A DNA stretch of 64,000 nt from Pseudomonas chlororaphis (GTDB lineage: Bacteria; Pseudomonadota; Gammaproteobacteria; Pseudomonadales; Pseudomonadaceae): contig NZ_JSFK01000022.1 of assembly GCF_000783395.1 (NCBI RefSeq), positions 1-64,000 on the forward strand. The letters run 5' to 3'. The notes under the pieces were generated by a model, which searched no databases, was not told the origin of the DNA, and was given only the letters and a program-made list of their open reading frames with translations. Numbering within the stretch: position 1 is the first letter of the stretch; each line of letters starts with the position of its first letter. Position numbers and translations under genes: made by a program. Positions 43,068 to 51,830 of this stretch are shown piece after piece.

Positions 43068-44020
43068 GCTTCATCCCTCGCTTGCGCCAACACCGAACCG
43101 AGCGTGCGCTCGACCAGGGTCAGTTTGAATTGGTTGTCGTGGGTCGGCGTGGCGCCGTCGAGCAGGCGTGCGCTGACGGCTTTGGCGCCTTGGGGCAACA
43201 GTGCTTCGGCGGCTTCAACCCGCCACGGTTTCGGTGCGATACCGCCGACGGCGATGCGGCCGCTGCCGTCCTTTTGCAGGATCAGACCGACGGATACCAG
43301 CGCAAACGCATAGGACGAGCGATCTCGCACCTTGTGATAAACGTGAGTGCCGCCGACCGGCGCGGGCAATGTCACCGAGGTGATGAATTCGCCGGACGTG
43401 AGGCTGGTTTCGATGTTCGGCGTGGTGCCGGGCAATTGATGAAAATCAGCCATGGCGATGCTGCGGGTCGTGCCATCGGGTTTCACCGTTTCAATCTGCG
43501 CATCGAGCGCGCGCATGGCAATTGCCATGTCACTCGGGTGTGTGGCGATGCAGGCGTCGCTGACGCCGATGATGCCCAGTTGCCGACTGACCCCGCCGAT
43601 CGCTGCGCAGCCGCTGCCGGGTTGGCGTTTGTTGCAGGCCTGATTCGTGTCGTAGAAGTACGGGCAGCGCGTGCGTTGCAGCAGGTTACCGGCGGTGCTC
43701 GCCATGTTGCGCAACTGCCCGGAAGCCCCGGCGAGCAAGGCGCGGGAGAGCAGGGCGTAGTCTTTTCTGATCCGCGCGTCGGCGGCCAGATCGGTGTTGC
43801 GCACCAGTGCGCCGATGCGCAAGCCGCCTTCGGGCGTGGCTTCGATCTGATCCAGGCCAAGGTGATTGACGTCGATCAGGTGCAACGGGGTCTCGATGTC
43901 GAGTTTCATCAGGTCGAGCAGATTGGTGCCGCCAGCGATAAACCGCGCGCCTTCAACTTGCGCAGCTTGTGCGGCGGCCGCGGCGGGGGAGTCGGCGCGG
44001 CTGTAATTGAACGGTCTCAT
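43064..44020 (-). CDS. paoB: Aldehyde oxidoreductase, FAD-binding subunit (PaoB-like)
   Basis: 318-aa CO-dehydrogenase-flavoprotein-type subunit, equal in length to E. coli PaoB. FAD-binding residues lie in ARFIAGGTNLLDLMK and STAGNLLQRTRCPYF. The cysteines of TRCPYFYDTNQACNKRQPG and GSGCAAIGG match the insert that holds the extra 4Fe-4S cluster peculiar to PaoB. Overlaps paoA and paoC by 4 bp each. Confidence 0.92.
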   Translation of the reverse strand: MRPFNYSRADSPAAAAAQAAQVEGARFIAGGTNLLDLMKLDIETPLHLIDVNHLGLDQIEATPEGGLRIGALVRNTDLAADARIRKDYALLSRALLAGASGQLRNMASTAGNLLQRTRCPYFYDTNQACNKRQPGSGCAAIGGVSRQLGIIGVSDACIATHPSDMAIAMRALDAQIETVKPDGTTRSIAMADFHQLPGTTPNIETSLTSGEFITSVTLPAPVGGTHVYHKVRDRSSYAFALVSVGLILQKDGSGRIAVGGIAPKPWRVEAAEALLPQGAKAVSARLLDGATPTHDNQFKLTLVERTLGSVLAQARDEA

Positions 44021-44640
44021 GCCGGCACCTCCGCAACTTCAGTGATCGCCTCGATGATGTTCGAGTAAGCCCCGCAGCGGCAGATATTGCCGCTCATGCG
44101 CTCCTGAAATTCACTGGCGATCAGTTGCGGTTGCTCGGTCAGGCTGGGGCTGACGTGGCTGGGAATGCCGTCGCGGATCTCTTTGATCACCGCCACCGCC
44201 GAACAGATCTGGCCTGGCGTGCAATAACCGCACTGATAGCCGTCGTGCTTGATGAACGCGGCCTGCATCGGGTGCAGATTTTCAGGCATGCCGAGGCCTT
44301 CGATGGTGGTGATCTCACTGCCTTCATGCATCACCGCCAGGGTCAGGCAAGAATTGATGCGTCGACCATCGGCGATCACCGTGCAGGCGCCGCACTGGCC
44401 GTGGTCGCAACCTTTTTTACTGCCGGTCAGGTGCAGATGCTCGCGCAGGGCATCGAGCAGGGTGGTGCGGGTGTCGACGTCAAGCGCACGCGGCTTGCCG
44501 TTGACGTTGATCGTCACTTTGCTCATGGCCGGTTGCTCCAGATTGGCCGCGTAGGCCTTGAGGCTGATAAACGGCGGCATCGCGAAGGCGGTGGCGGTCA
44601 CGGCGCCGAGGATCAGAAATCCGCGTCGGGAAATCGTCAT
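44017..44640 (-). CDS. paoA: Aldehyde oxidoreductase, 2Fe-2S subunit with Tat signal (PaoA-like)
   Basis: 207 aa. The twin-arginine signal (ISRRGFLILGAVTATAFA) exports the folded heterotrimer to the periplasm. A plant-ferredoxin-type 2Fe-2S domain (CDHGQCGACTV) and a second all-helical 2Fe-2S domain (CGYCTPGQ ... CRCGAY) follow. First gene of the operon; electrons pass from the Mo site through these clusters to FAD and then to an unknown acceptor. Confidence 0.93.
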   Translation of the reverse strand: MTISRRGFLILGAVTATAFAMPPFISLKAYAANLEQPAMSKVTINVNGKPRALDVDTRTTLLDALREHLHLTGSKKGCDHGQCGACTVIADGRRINSCLTLAVMHEGSEITTIEGLGMPENLHPMQAAFIKHDGYQCGYCTPGQICSAVAVIKEIRDGIPSHVSPSLTEQPQLIASEFQERMSGNICRCGAYSNIIEAITEVAEVPA

Positions 44641-44816
44641 GGTTCGATTCCTTTTCTTTCTTCATCAGGGCAGCAGGGTCGTGGATGGCCCAAGCGGGCA
44701 GCCAGCGTCATCGCCGGTCTCGTTAAGGAGTGACTGCCGGAAAGAGGAAAAGGTTTTTGCGGATTTGCGCTATAGAGTTATGTGTGTGGCTCATTAATCG
44801 CAAGTACACAAACCCT

Positions 44817-44977
44817 CTGTAGGAGTGAGCCTGCTCGCGATAGCGTCTTGTCAGCCAACATAAGTGTCGAATGCCATGACCCCATCGCTGGCAAGCCAGC
44901 TCCCACAGAGATTTGTGGTGTAAACGCAATCTCATGCACAACATGCACCCCTGTGGGAGCTGGCTTGCCAGCGATGG
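44817..44977. repeat. Cluster of three REP units between lldP and paoA
   Basis: Units at about 44817-44844 (variant TGTAGGAGTGAGCCTGCTCGCGA), 44883-44908 and 44950-44977. The last two are a standard inverted doublet. They occupy the 354-bp space between the permease stop codon and the paoA start; the rest of that space is the presumed pao promoter, with nothing I can define. Confidence 0.92.
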
Positions 44978-44994
44978 GGCCAGATCATCCAGCC

Positions 44995-46749
44995 TCAATG
45001 CCCGCCCACCACCATCGACGTAAACGGTGCCACATAAGCCTGCAACGTCACCAACCCGCCGACCAGGATCGCCAGCACAATCGAGTGGAAGAACACGTAG
45101 CGCAGAATCTCGCCCTCATGCCCATACCAGCGGGTGGCGGTAGAGGCGACCACGATCGATTGCGCATCGACCATTTTGCCCATCACCCCGCCGGAGCTGT
45201 TCGCCGCGGCCATCAACACCGGACTGATCCCGAGCTGTTCCGAGGTGACGCGCTGCAATCCACCAAACAATACGTTCGACGCCGTATCCGAACCGGTCAA
45301 AGCCACACCCAGCCAACCGAGCAAGGTGCCGAACATCGGATAGAAAATCCCCGTCGCCGCAAACGCCAGACCCATGGTCGCATCGAGTCCGGAGTAGCGC
45401 GTGAGAAACCCCAGCGCCAGCATCGCCGCGATGGTAATCAGCGAAAACCGCACGACCCACAACGTGCGCAGGTACTGCTTGATCAGTTGTGGAATCGAAT
45501 AGCCCATCAGCAAGCCACCAACAATCGCCGCCAGCAGAATCCCGCTGCCGGTAGCGGTGAGCCAGGTGAATTTGTACACCGCTTCTTCAGCCTTCGGTGC
45601 CGCGACCACCGGCGGGACTTTTTCGATTTGCAGGTGCAGGCTGGTGAACGTCACCGCCGGGGCGAAAATCGGGTTGGCCTCGCGCAGCGGTTTGCCGGCG
45701 GGATCAAGCTTGGCCGATTGAGTGACCGGATCAATCGCCGGACGAGTGTCGAACATATTCTTGAAACCCTGCGTGCCCCAGGCAAACACAAACACGGTGA
45801 GGATGATCCACGGCATCCACGCGCGCATCACCGCCGGACGCGCCTGATCGCTGAACGCAGCGCTGGCAGTGATTTTTTCTTCATCGACCTTGGAGTTGTC
45901 TACGCGCCCCGAAAGCGCAGCGGAGGTGTGAATGGTCGCCGGTTTCCAGACCTTCAAAAACAGCGTCAGACAGGCCATGGAAATCAGCGCGGCGATCACG
46001 TCCACCAGCATCGGCCCGTGATAGTTCGACACGAGAAATTGCGGCACGGCGAAACTCACCCCGGCCACCAGAATCGCCGGCCAGATTTCCAGCATCTTGC
46101 GCCACCCGGCAAACGCCCAGATCAGCCAGAACGGCACCAGCACCGAGAAAAACGGCAACTGCCGACCGACCATCATCGACAATTCCATTTCATCCAGCCC
46201 GGTGACTTTGGCCAGTGTGATGATCGGCGTACCCAGTGCGCCGAATGCCACCGGCGCGGTGTTGGCAATCAGCGCCAGACCCGAAGCGGCCAATGGCGAA
46301 AACCCAAGTCCGATCAGAATCGCCCCGGTCACCGCCACCGGCGTGCCGAACCCGGCCGCGCCTTCGAAAAACGCACCGAAGCAGAACGCGATCAACAGCA
46401 GTTGCAAGCGTCGGTCATCGGTAATGCGCGCGAGGGAATCCTGCAGCACTTTGAACGAGCCGTTCTCGGTGGTCAGGCGATGCAGAAAGATGATGTTGAG
46501 GACGATCCAGCCGATTGGCAGCAAGCCATTGGCCGCACCAAACAACGCCGCAGAACCGGCCATGCTCGCCGGCATGCCGAAGGCAAAAATCGAAATCAGC
46601 AGGGCGGACGCCAGTGCCAACAACGCCGCGAGATGCGCCTTGACGTGGAAAAACGCCAGTGCCGCGAGCATCACCACCACCGGTACGGCGGCCATGAGCG
46701 TGGAGATCACCGGGTTGCCGAACGGGTCGTAAATTTGCTGCCAGACCAT
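44995..46749 (-). CDS. lldP: L-lactate permease family transporter (LctP/LldP)
   Basis: 584-aa membrane protein with about 13-14 hydrophobic segments and LctP signatures: GLLPIGWIVLNIIFLHRLT, FGAFFEGAAGFGTPVAVTG, and GLTGSDTASNVLFGGLQ-like sequence near the C-terminus. I start at ATG 46749 with AGAGGTGG upstream. It transports L-/D-lactate or glycolate with protons. No lldD or dld gene accompanies it, so the precise substrate is open. Confidence 0.9.
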   Translation of the reverse strand: MVWQQIYDPFGNPVISTLMAAVPVVVMLAALAFFHVKAHLAALLALASALLISIFAFGMPASMAGSAALFGAANGLLPIGWIVLNIIFLHRLTTENGSFKVLQDSLARITDDRRLQLLLIAFCFGAFFEGAAGFGTPVAVTGAILIGLGFSPLAASGLALIANTAPVAFGALGTPIITLAKVTGLDEMELSMMVGRQLPFFSVLVPFWLIWAFAGWRKMLEIWPAILVAGVSFAVPQFLVSNYHGPMLVDVIAALISMACLTLFLKVWKPATIHTSAALSGRVDNSKVDEEKITASAAFSDQARPAVMRAWMPWIILTVFVFAWGTQGFKNMFDTRPAIDPVTQSAKLDPAGKPLREANPIFAPAVTFTSLHLQIEKVPPVVAAPKAEEAVYKFTWLTATGSGILLAAIVGGLLMGYSIPQLIKQYLRTLWVVRFSLITIAAMLALGFLTRYSGLDATMGLAFAATGIFYPMFGTLLGWLGVALTGSDTASNVLFGGLQRVTSEQLGISPVLMAAANSSGGVMGKMVDAQSIVVASTATRWYGHEGEILRYVFFHSIVLAILVGGLVTLQAYVAPFTSMVVGGH

Positions 46750-46992
46750 GGTCCACCTCTGCTTGTTGTTATTGAGGGCGCAGATCCATTGCGTGGGGCT
46801 TGGTTGCAAGGAGTATAGGTGGCATTTCGCCGCCGCTCGGGCAGCGCGGACGGGGCGACAAACGGTCGCTAGTGGCCACTGAATCAACGGCGGTTTACCC
46901 GGTCGTATCTGCGGCTGCGCGCACCGCGTCCTGAAGGCGCGGGCAGCGTCGCCGACTCCGTCGTCAAGACCTTGGTTTTAGGGAAGTATTGA

Positions 46993-47196
46993 ATGAAGCG
47001 CGCTACAACGATGCTGCTGACCGTGACCGCCGCCGTATTGCTCGGCGGCTGTGTCGCGGATTTTGATGATGACCACCGCCATGGCCGGCATTACGACCGC
47101 GATCATGGCCGCAATTACGACCATGACCGGCGCTGGGATGACCGCGATGATCGCCGCGACGGGCGTCGTTACTATCGTGATCGGGATGATGACTGA
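46993..47196 (+). CDS. Small His/Asp/Arg-rich lipoprotein
   Basis: 67 aa. The lipobox LLGGC gives an acylated cysteine at residue 20. The mature part is almost entirely D, H, R and Y (runs such as DDDHRHGRHYDRDH). Such a composition could bind metal ions or coat the envelope, but it may simply be low-complexity. Its own promoter and terminator (47206) suggest a real monocistronic gene. Function unknown. Confidence 0.8.
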   Translation: MKRATTMLLTVTAAVLLGGCVADFDDDHRHGRHYDRDHGRNYDHDRRWDDRDDRRDGRRYYRDRDDD

Positions 47197-47205
47197 TTGA
47201 ACGCA

Positions 47206-47240
47206 AGAGGGCGTCCCGCGATGGGACGCCCTCTTTGTTT
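47206..47240 (+). terminator. Rho-independent terminator
   Basis: AAGAGGGCGTCCC / GGGACGCCCTCTT stem with a short loop followed by TGTTT, 10 bp after the lipoprotein stop. It also stands 3' of the leftward gene at 47253, so it may serve both. Confidence 0.9.
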
Positions 47241-47252
47241 AGCCCTCGATAC

Positions 47253-47531
47253 TCAAGAAAAGTGAGCGCTCGCCCGGACGCTGGATCGCGCAGGCACGGC
47301 GGCCTCGATGTCCAGCAAATGGGTGGCGAGAATGTCGCTCAGAAAACGGAACTGATCGTTGATGCCGACCACTTCATTACTGAAATGATTGGTGGCGGCG
47401 GGCATCAGCAGATCTTCGAAATCTTCGTTGAACACCAGTGCCTGCGCTTTATGCGACACAACGTGCTGGTCGTAATAGTTGCTGCCGAACACCGGGAAAC
47501 TCACGGAGAGTGTGACGTGGGTGTGAATCAT
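47253..47531 (-). CDS. Conserved-looking protein of unknown function, 92 aa
   Basis: ATG 47531 with GAGGAG 10 nt upstream; the longer reading to 47801 passes through a REP pair and is not credible. The sequence begins MIHTHVTLSVSFPVFGSNYY and includes NEDFEDLLMPAATNHFSNEV. No signal peptide, membrane segment or motif was recognised. It is bounded by a terminator and a REP doublet. Function unknown. Confidence 0.65.
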   Translation of the reverse strand: MIHTHVTLSVSFPVFGSNYYDQHVVSHKAQALVFNEDFEDLLMPAATNHFSNEVVGINDQFRFLSDILATHLLDIEAAVPARSSVRASAHFS

Positions 47532-47659
47532 GCTGTGAACTCCTCGTTGTGTTTCGGATGGGCTAATCGTGCCTTTCATGAGCGGTGGGCGGAAGGCAAT
47601 CGTGGCGATGGTGAATATCGATGGCAGTGATGGTTGGGTTTTTGGGGTGTTGCTGATGG

Positions 47660-47757
47660 CCTCATCGCTGGCAAGCCAGCTCCCACAGGTTCTGAGGCGA
47701 TCACAAAATCTGCGGCTGCTGGAAATCCTTGTGGGAGCTGGCTTGCCAGCGATGAGG
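47660..47757. repeat. REP doublet
   Basis: CATCGCTGGCAAGCCAGCTCCCACAGG and TTGTGGGAGCTGGCTTGCCAGCGATG inverted about 45 bp apart. It lies in the 305-bp divergent gap between the 92-aa gene and the lipoprotein gene, an unusual place for REP units, which normally lie at 3' ends. Confidence 0.93.
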
Positions 47758-47836
47758 CCGGTACTTCCAACATCAGGCTCAATTGACCCACCTATACTCA
47801 AATCTGCATCCCACTCATCTCAAGGACACCGCTACC

Positions 47837-48919
47837 GTGAACCCGCGTGCGCTGCTCGTCGCCGCATTGTTGTTGCTGGCCGGCTGCGCCACCTCGGCGC
47901 GGGCGCCGGTGTCGGCGCCGCAAGCCGTGTTTGTCTCGCCGGCCACCTGGCAGCAGATCGACCGCGAAATCGTCAGCGCCTCGCAGCAGTCCACCGAGCA
48001 AGTCAAAGTCTTCGCCCGTGGCTCGATGGAACATTGGCGCACTCGGGTCTATCAGCAAACTGAAGAAAATTTCATCCCGTGGTTCAGCAGCTACTGGACC
48101 CAGGAGTGGCTGTCGATGAAGGTCAGTTGGTACACGATCAATGCCGGCGGCGAACAGGATGCGTCGGCCAAGCGCCTGGCGGCGTATCTGCTTGAGCAAT
48201 ATCAGGAAAGGGTGCTGGCGCCAGTGGCGGTGGAAATCGATCCGGATGCGATTCTCGGCCAGGCCACGGCGTTCTATGCGCAACTGATGGCGCAGCAGAT
48301 GCCGCTCATCGCCCAACGCCATGGTGTGCCCGTTGGTCAGCTCAACGGACGCTTGCAGAAAGTCCCGGCCATTGCGCTGGGCCCGCCACCGGCGCGCGAT
48401 GCTTCGCTGTTTCAGGTCATCAGTACCGAGCCGCTGAACACGCTGCCGGCCTACGCCGCGCTGATCGACAAGATCCACACCGAGGGCGGCGCCAAGGGCA
48501 TTGCCTCGACGGATGCCGGCATGGCCCCGGTGGCCAAACGCGCCAGCCAACGGATGGAAGCGGAAATGGCCCCGCGCGGTGCGGCCAGTGCAGTGGCTGC
48601 TGCTGCCGGGAAACTGGCAGGCGGGCTGATTTCGGTCGGTGTGGCGGGTATTCGCGCGATCATTCAGGCCAATGACCGGCCCGACAGTGAAGCGTTGATC
48701 CGCAGCAGTCTGGGCAGCACCTTCGACAAAGCCTGGCTGAAACTGGTGCAGAACCCGACCACTGGCGTCATGGCCGGCACGCTGCACATGGCCGGGCAAG
48801 TCGAACGCAGTCTGGGTGGGGGCGATGAACCGTCGGTCGGGTTGGGCGTGAATCCTGTCGAATGGCAGCCTCCGCAATCGACCAATCAGCAGATCGAACC
48901 CAACGTGCAAGGAGAGTGA
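47837..48919 (+). CDS. Lipoprotein of unknown function, 360 aa
   Basis: GTG start at 47837 with AAGGA 11 nt before it. The lipobox LLLAGC (Cys-17) marks outer-membrane or periplasmic anchoring. The body is mostly helical, with FIPWFSSYWTQEWLSMKVSWY and a Gly/Ala-rich helix AAAAGKLAGGLISVGVAGI (about 255-275) that could insert in a membrane. Overall it is not assignable to a named family by eye. DUF1428 gene follows 2 bp later and is likely in the same operon. Confidence 0.8.
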   Translation: MNPRALLVAALLLLAGCATSARAPVSAPQAVFVSPATWQQIDREIVSASQQSTEQVKVFARGSMEHWRTRVYQQTEENFIPWFSSYWTQEWLSMKVSWYTINAGGEQDASAKRLAAYLLEQYQERVLAPVAVEIDPDAILGQATAFYAQLMAQQMPLIAQRHGVPVGQLNGRLQKVPAIALGPPPARDASLFQVISTEPLNTLPAYAALIDKIHTEGGAKGIASTDAGMAPVAKRASQRMEAEMAPRGAASAVAAAAGKLAGGLISVGVAGIRAIIQANDRPDSEALIRSSLGSTFDKAWLKLVQNPTTGVMAGTLHMAGQVERSLGGGDEPSVGLGVNPVEWQPPQSTNQQIEPNVQGE

Positions 48920-48921
48920 TC

Positions 48922-49275
48922 ATGGCTTACATCGATATTTTTGTAGCGCCGGTGCCGACTGCCAATCGTGAGCAGTACAAAAAGCACTGTGAAATCGCCG
49001 AGAAACTGTTCAAGGAATACGGTGCGCAGGACGTGGTTCAGTGCTGGGGCGATGACGTGCCGGAGGGCAAGGTTACGTCATTCCCGATGGCGGTAAAGCT
49101 CAAGGAAGGCGAAACGGTTTCGGCTGGCTGGCTGATCTGGCCGGACAAAGCCACCCGTGATGCCGGCATGGCAAAAATGATGGAAGACCCGCGCATGCAA
49201 CCGGACGTCAACCCGATGGGGTTTGACGGCCAACGGATGATCTTTGGTGGTTTCAAGAACATTCTTGAATCCTGA
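48922..49275 (+). CDS. DUF1428-family protein
   Basis: 117-aa small protein with the DUF1428 pattern (MAYIDIFVAPVPTANREQY at the N-terminus; VQCWGDDVPEGKVTSFP; DPRMQPDVNPMGFDGQRM). It belongs to the dimeric alpha/beta-barrel fold group (EthD/ABM-like) and its activity is unknown. RBS GGAGAG directly upstream. Two base pairs after the lipoprotein gene. Confidence 0.9.
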   Translation: MAYIDIFVAPVPTANREQYKKHCEIAEKLFKEYGAQDVVQCWGDDVPEGKVTSFPMAVKLKEGETVSAGWLIWPDKATRDAGMAKMMEDPRMQPDVNPMGFDGQRMIFGGFKNILES

Positions 49276-49357
49276 GGCCAACGCAAAATCTCTTGCAGGC
49301 TTTCGTCTACTCGCGATGGCGCCCGTACATTCAAAATCATCATTGCCTGACCTACCG

Positions 49358-49515
49358 CTATCGCTGGCAAGCCAGCTCCCACAGGTTTTGTGTGAAGCCA
49401 GCAATGGTGGGCGCACCGCACGACCCTGTGGGAGCTGGCTTGCCAGCGATGGCGTCTGCACATTCAACACCTCATTGGCAGACCTGCCGCTATCGCGAGC
49501 AGGCGAAGGCCTACA
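49358..49515. repeat. Cluster of three REP units
   Basis: Units at about 49358-49385, 49424-49453 and a degenerate third, TATCGCGAGCAGGCGAAGGCCTACAGG, at 49489-49515. They fill most of the gap between the converging DUF1428 gene and the 64-aa gene. Confidence 0.88.
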
Positions 49516-49525
49516 GGTACTGTGT

Positions 49526-49720
49526 TCACTCGGGTGAGGGGGTGATGCGGCAGCTTTTGCGGTTGCGAATCTGTTCGTCAGTGGGCCGCTCGCGGACGAA
49601 TTCGAAGCGCGGCTCACCCTCGCTGTAATGCACCAGCCAGCCCCATTCCAGTTCGCCTTCATCCTGCCCGGGATTCGGTGGCCGAGCCCACCACGGTTCT
49701 TTGCTGAGGATCTCGCGCAT
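49526..49720 (-). CDS. Small soluble protein of unknown function, 64 aa
   Basis: A strong ribosome site (GGAGGCCGCC) precedes the ATG at 49720. The acidic, Trp-rich sequence (EPWWARPPNPGQDEGELEW; FEFVRERPTDEQIRNRK) resembles short conserved proteins of pseudomonads that I cannot name. No signal peptide or helix to span a membrane. Function unknown. Confidence 0.7.
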   Translation of the reverse strand: MREILSKEPWWARPPNPGQDEGELEWGWLVHYSEGEPRFEFVRERPTDEQIRNRKSCRITPSPE

Positions 49721-49827
49721 GGCGGCCTCCGGTTGATGGCAATCCTTGAACTATAGCTTCCTGTCACGGGTCGTCAGATCATGCTGTGTAGAATCCGGCG
49801 GATCACGATGAACAGGGGAGCAGGGCC

Positions 49828-50349
49828 ATGACCGAAGAAGCGAAGCGACTGTTTTTCGCCCTCGATTGCCCAGCGGTGCAACGCAAGGCGATTGCTCAGT
49901 GGCGAGGGGAGTTGGGGTTGCGAACCGGTAAGCCCGTGCCGGCGGACAATTTTCATCTGACGCTGTTGTTTCTCGGCGCGGTGCCATTGGCGCAGATCAA
50001 TGAAGTCTGCGAAGCGGCCGGGCAAGTGCATACGCCGGGTGAGGCGTTAAAGATTTCGCTGGATCGTTTGCAGGTTTGGCACCGCGCCGGGGTATTGTCG
50101 CTCGCGCCCGAACAGGCACCGCAGGCGTTGCTGCGCCTGGTCTACGCGCTGGAACAGGCGATGTTGCCGTTCGGTTTTGAAGAGACGCCACGCGAGTTTC
50201 GCCCGCATCTGACGCTGGCACGTGAGTACCGTGCGCCGGAGCCGGAATCCGCTACGCCGCCAGAGTTTTTCCTGCGCGCTGAGCGTTTTGCCTTGTTCGA
50301 ATCGCACAAGGGTCGTTATCGCACTCTGCAAGACTGGTCGCTGATCTGA
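49828..50349 (+). CDS. thpR: RNA 2',3'-cyclic phosphodiesterase ThpR (LigT, 2H family)
   Basis: 173-aa two-histidine phosphoesterase: H43-L-T-L and H127-L-T-L are the paired HxTx motifs that hydrolyse 2',3'-cyclic phosphate ends of RNA; these enzymes also show reverse 2'-5' ligase activity in vitro. N-terminal RLFFALDCP is typical. Length is normal for the family. It appears monocistronic. Confidence 0.93.
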   Translation: MTEEAKRLFFALDCPAVQRKAIAQWRGELGLRTGKPVPADNFHLTLLFLGAVPLAQINEVCEAAGQVHTPGEALKISLDRLQVWHRAGVLSLAPEQAPQALLRLVYALEQAMLPFGFEETPREFRPHLTLAREYRAPEPESATPPEFFLRAERFALFESHKGRYRTLQDWSLI

Positions 50350-50355
50350 AGGCAC

Positions 50356-50379
50356 AAAAAAAGGCGCCCGAGGGCGCCT
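50356..50379 (-). terminator. Terminator of the leftward potGHI-potF operon
   Basis: Read leftward: GGCGCCC / GGGCGCC stem followed by seven Ts. Read rightward (for thpR) no T-run follows, so it chiefly ends the polyamine transporter transcript coming from the right. Confidence 0.85.
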
Positions 50380-50526
50380 GAGAATTCACCTGAGCCGAGG
50401 GAGCCAGGTGAGGCCGTTCATAGCAGGGTGCAGCGGTGGTAAGGCGCTGCGTGAACGGGAAATCATTGAATTATTCAAGCTAAGAAAATCCTCGGTCTGG
50501 CACTGTCTGAATGTGATCTCAAAACC

Positions 50527-50617
50527 CTGTGGGAGCTGGCTTGCCAGCGATGGGGTCAGCACATCCGAATCACCTTTGCCTGACCCACCGTCATCGCTGG
50601 CAAGCCAGCTCCCACAT
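50527..50617. repeat. REP doublet downstream of potF
   Basis: CCTGTGGGAGCTGGCTTGCCAGCGATG and CATCGCTGGCAAGCCAGCTCCCACA inverted about 38 bp apart. It lies in the 304-bp gap between thpR and potF together with the terminator at 50356; no gene is visible there. Confidence 0.93.
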
Positions 50618-50653
50618 GTTCATCAGTGTTGTTGGAACTCCAACTCCGTAGTC

Positions 50654-51751
50654 TTACTTGCCAAGTTTCACCCGGGTCCAGCCACGGGTCATGATTCGCT
50701 GCGTGGCAATCGGCTGATCCGGCACCGCATACAGCGTGGCCATCACCGCTTGCGACGGGTACGAACCCGGGTCATTGCGAATGGCTTCATCCACCAATGG
50801 CGTGGCCGCCGCGTTGGCGTTGCTGTAGCCGTTGCTGTTGGTGATCTCGGCGATGATGTCCGGACGCATCAGGAAGTTCATGAACAGGTAGGCGTTCTCG
50901 ACGTTCGCCGCATCACGCGGAATGGCGACCATGTCGTAGAAGCTGCCGGCGCCTTCCTTGGGAATGCTGTAGTCGATGACCACGTTGTTGCCCGATTCCA
51001 CCGCGCGGGCCTTGGCCTGCAGCACGTCACCGGAGTAACCGACCGCCACGCAGATGTTGCCGTTGGCCAGATCGGAGATGTATTTCGAGGAATGGAAGTA
51101 CGCCACGTTCGGGCGGATCTTCATGAACAACGCCTCGGCTTCCTTGATGTGCGCGGTGTCCTTGTCGTTCACCGGGTAGCCCAGATAGTGCAGGGCGGCC
51201 GGGATCATTTCGGTCGGCGAGTCGAGGAAACTGATGCCACAGGCTTTGAGTTTTTCAGCGTTTTCCGGCTTGAACAGCAAATCCCAGGAATTGGTCGGTG
51301 CGTTGGCGCCGAGCACTTCCTTGACCTTGGCCGGGTTGAACCCGATGCCGATCGAGCCCCACATGTACGGGAACGCGTGGGCGTTGTCCGGATCACTGGC
51401 GGCGGCATTTTTCAGTAGCACCGGGTTGAGATTCTTCCAGTTCGGCAGCTTCGATTTATCCAGCGTCTGATAGACGCCGGCCTTGATCTGCTTGGCCAGG
51501 AAACTGTTCGACGGCACGACCAGGTCGTAGCCGGATTTGCCCGCCAGCAAGCGCGCCTCAAGGGTTTCGTTGCTGTCGAAGACGTCGTAGGTCACGCGGA
51601 TGCCGGTTTCGTCTTCGAACTTCTTGACGGTGTCCGGCGCGATGTAATCGGACCAGTTGTAAACACGCAGCACCTTGTCGTTGGCCTGGGCGCCCATGAC
51701 CATTGCGCCCATTAAGGACAGTGTCAGCAGAGTCCTGCCAAACATTTTCAT
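50654..51751 (-). CDS. potF: Polyamine ABC transporter periplasmic binding protein (PotF/SpuD/SpuE type)
   Basis: 365 aa; signal peptide MKMFGRTLLTLSLMGAMVMGAQA, then the polyamine-binding fold with LRVYNWSDYIAPDTVKKFE, YDVFDSNETLEARLL, WGSIGIGFNP and AYLFMNFLMRPD. The aromatic and acidic residues that grip the amines (W, D, Y of these segments) are present. Its location beside a gamma-glutamylputrescine pathway favours putrescine, though spermidine cannot be excluded. It follows potI and is separated from it by the hairpin at 51792. Confidence 0.93.
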   Translation of the reverse strand: MKMFGRTLLTLSLMGAMVMGAQANDKVLRVYNWSDYIAPDTVKKFEDETGIRVTYDVFDSNETLEARLLAGKSGYDLVVPSNSFLAKQIKAGVYQTLDKSKLPNWKNLNPVLLKNAAASDPDNAHAFPYMWGSIGIGFNPAKVKEVLGANAPTNSWDLLFKPENAEKLKACGISFLDSPTEMIPAALHYLGYPVNDKDTAHIKEAEALFMKIRPNVAYFHSSKYISDLANGNICVAVGYSGDVLQAKARAVESGNNVVIDYSIPKEGAGSFYDMVAIPRDAANVENAYLFMNFLMRPDIIAEITNSNGYSNANAAATPLVDEAIRNDPGSYPSQAVMATLYAVPDQPIATQRIMTRGWTRVKLGK

Positions 51752-51791
51752 CGGTACAACTCCATTCTTTTTATTCACGGTACGCAAAGCC

Positions 51792-51823
51792 CCCTAACCC
51801 TCTCCCGAGGGAGAGGGTTAGGG
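51792..51823. repeat. Perfect hairpin between potI and potF (arm of the dispersed element family)
   Basis: CCCTAACCCTCTCCC-GA-GGGAGAGGGTTAGGG is a fully paired inverted repeat. Its arms equal the CCCTAACCCTCT end of element C at 57578. In the pot transcript it lies just before potF and may protect or partly terminate the message so that binding protein and permease levels differ. Confidence 0.8.
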
Positions 51824-51830
51824 ATACAGG

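Noticed and set aside
44782..46818. A long rightward frame (678 codons) opposite the lactate permease gene
   Set aside because: It is the antisense of a clear LctP permease, is extremely rich in Arg, His and Gln, and begins in REP repeats; high-GC genes routinely create such mirror frames.
47532..47801. 90-codon extension of the 92-aa gene ending at 47253
   Set aside because: The segment is REP-encoded (GLIAGKPAPT, CGSWLASDEA), while GAGGAG marks the start at 47531.
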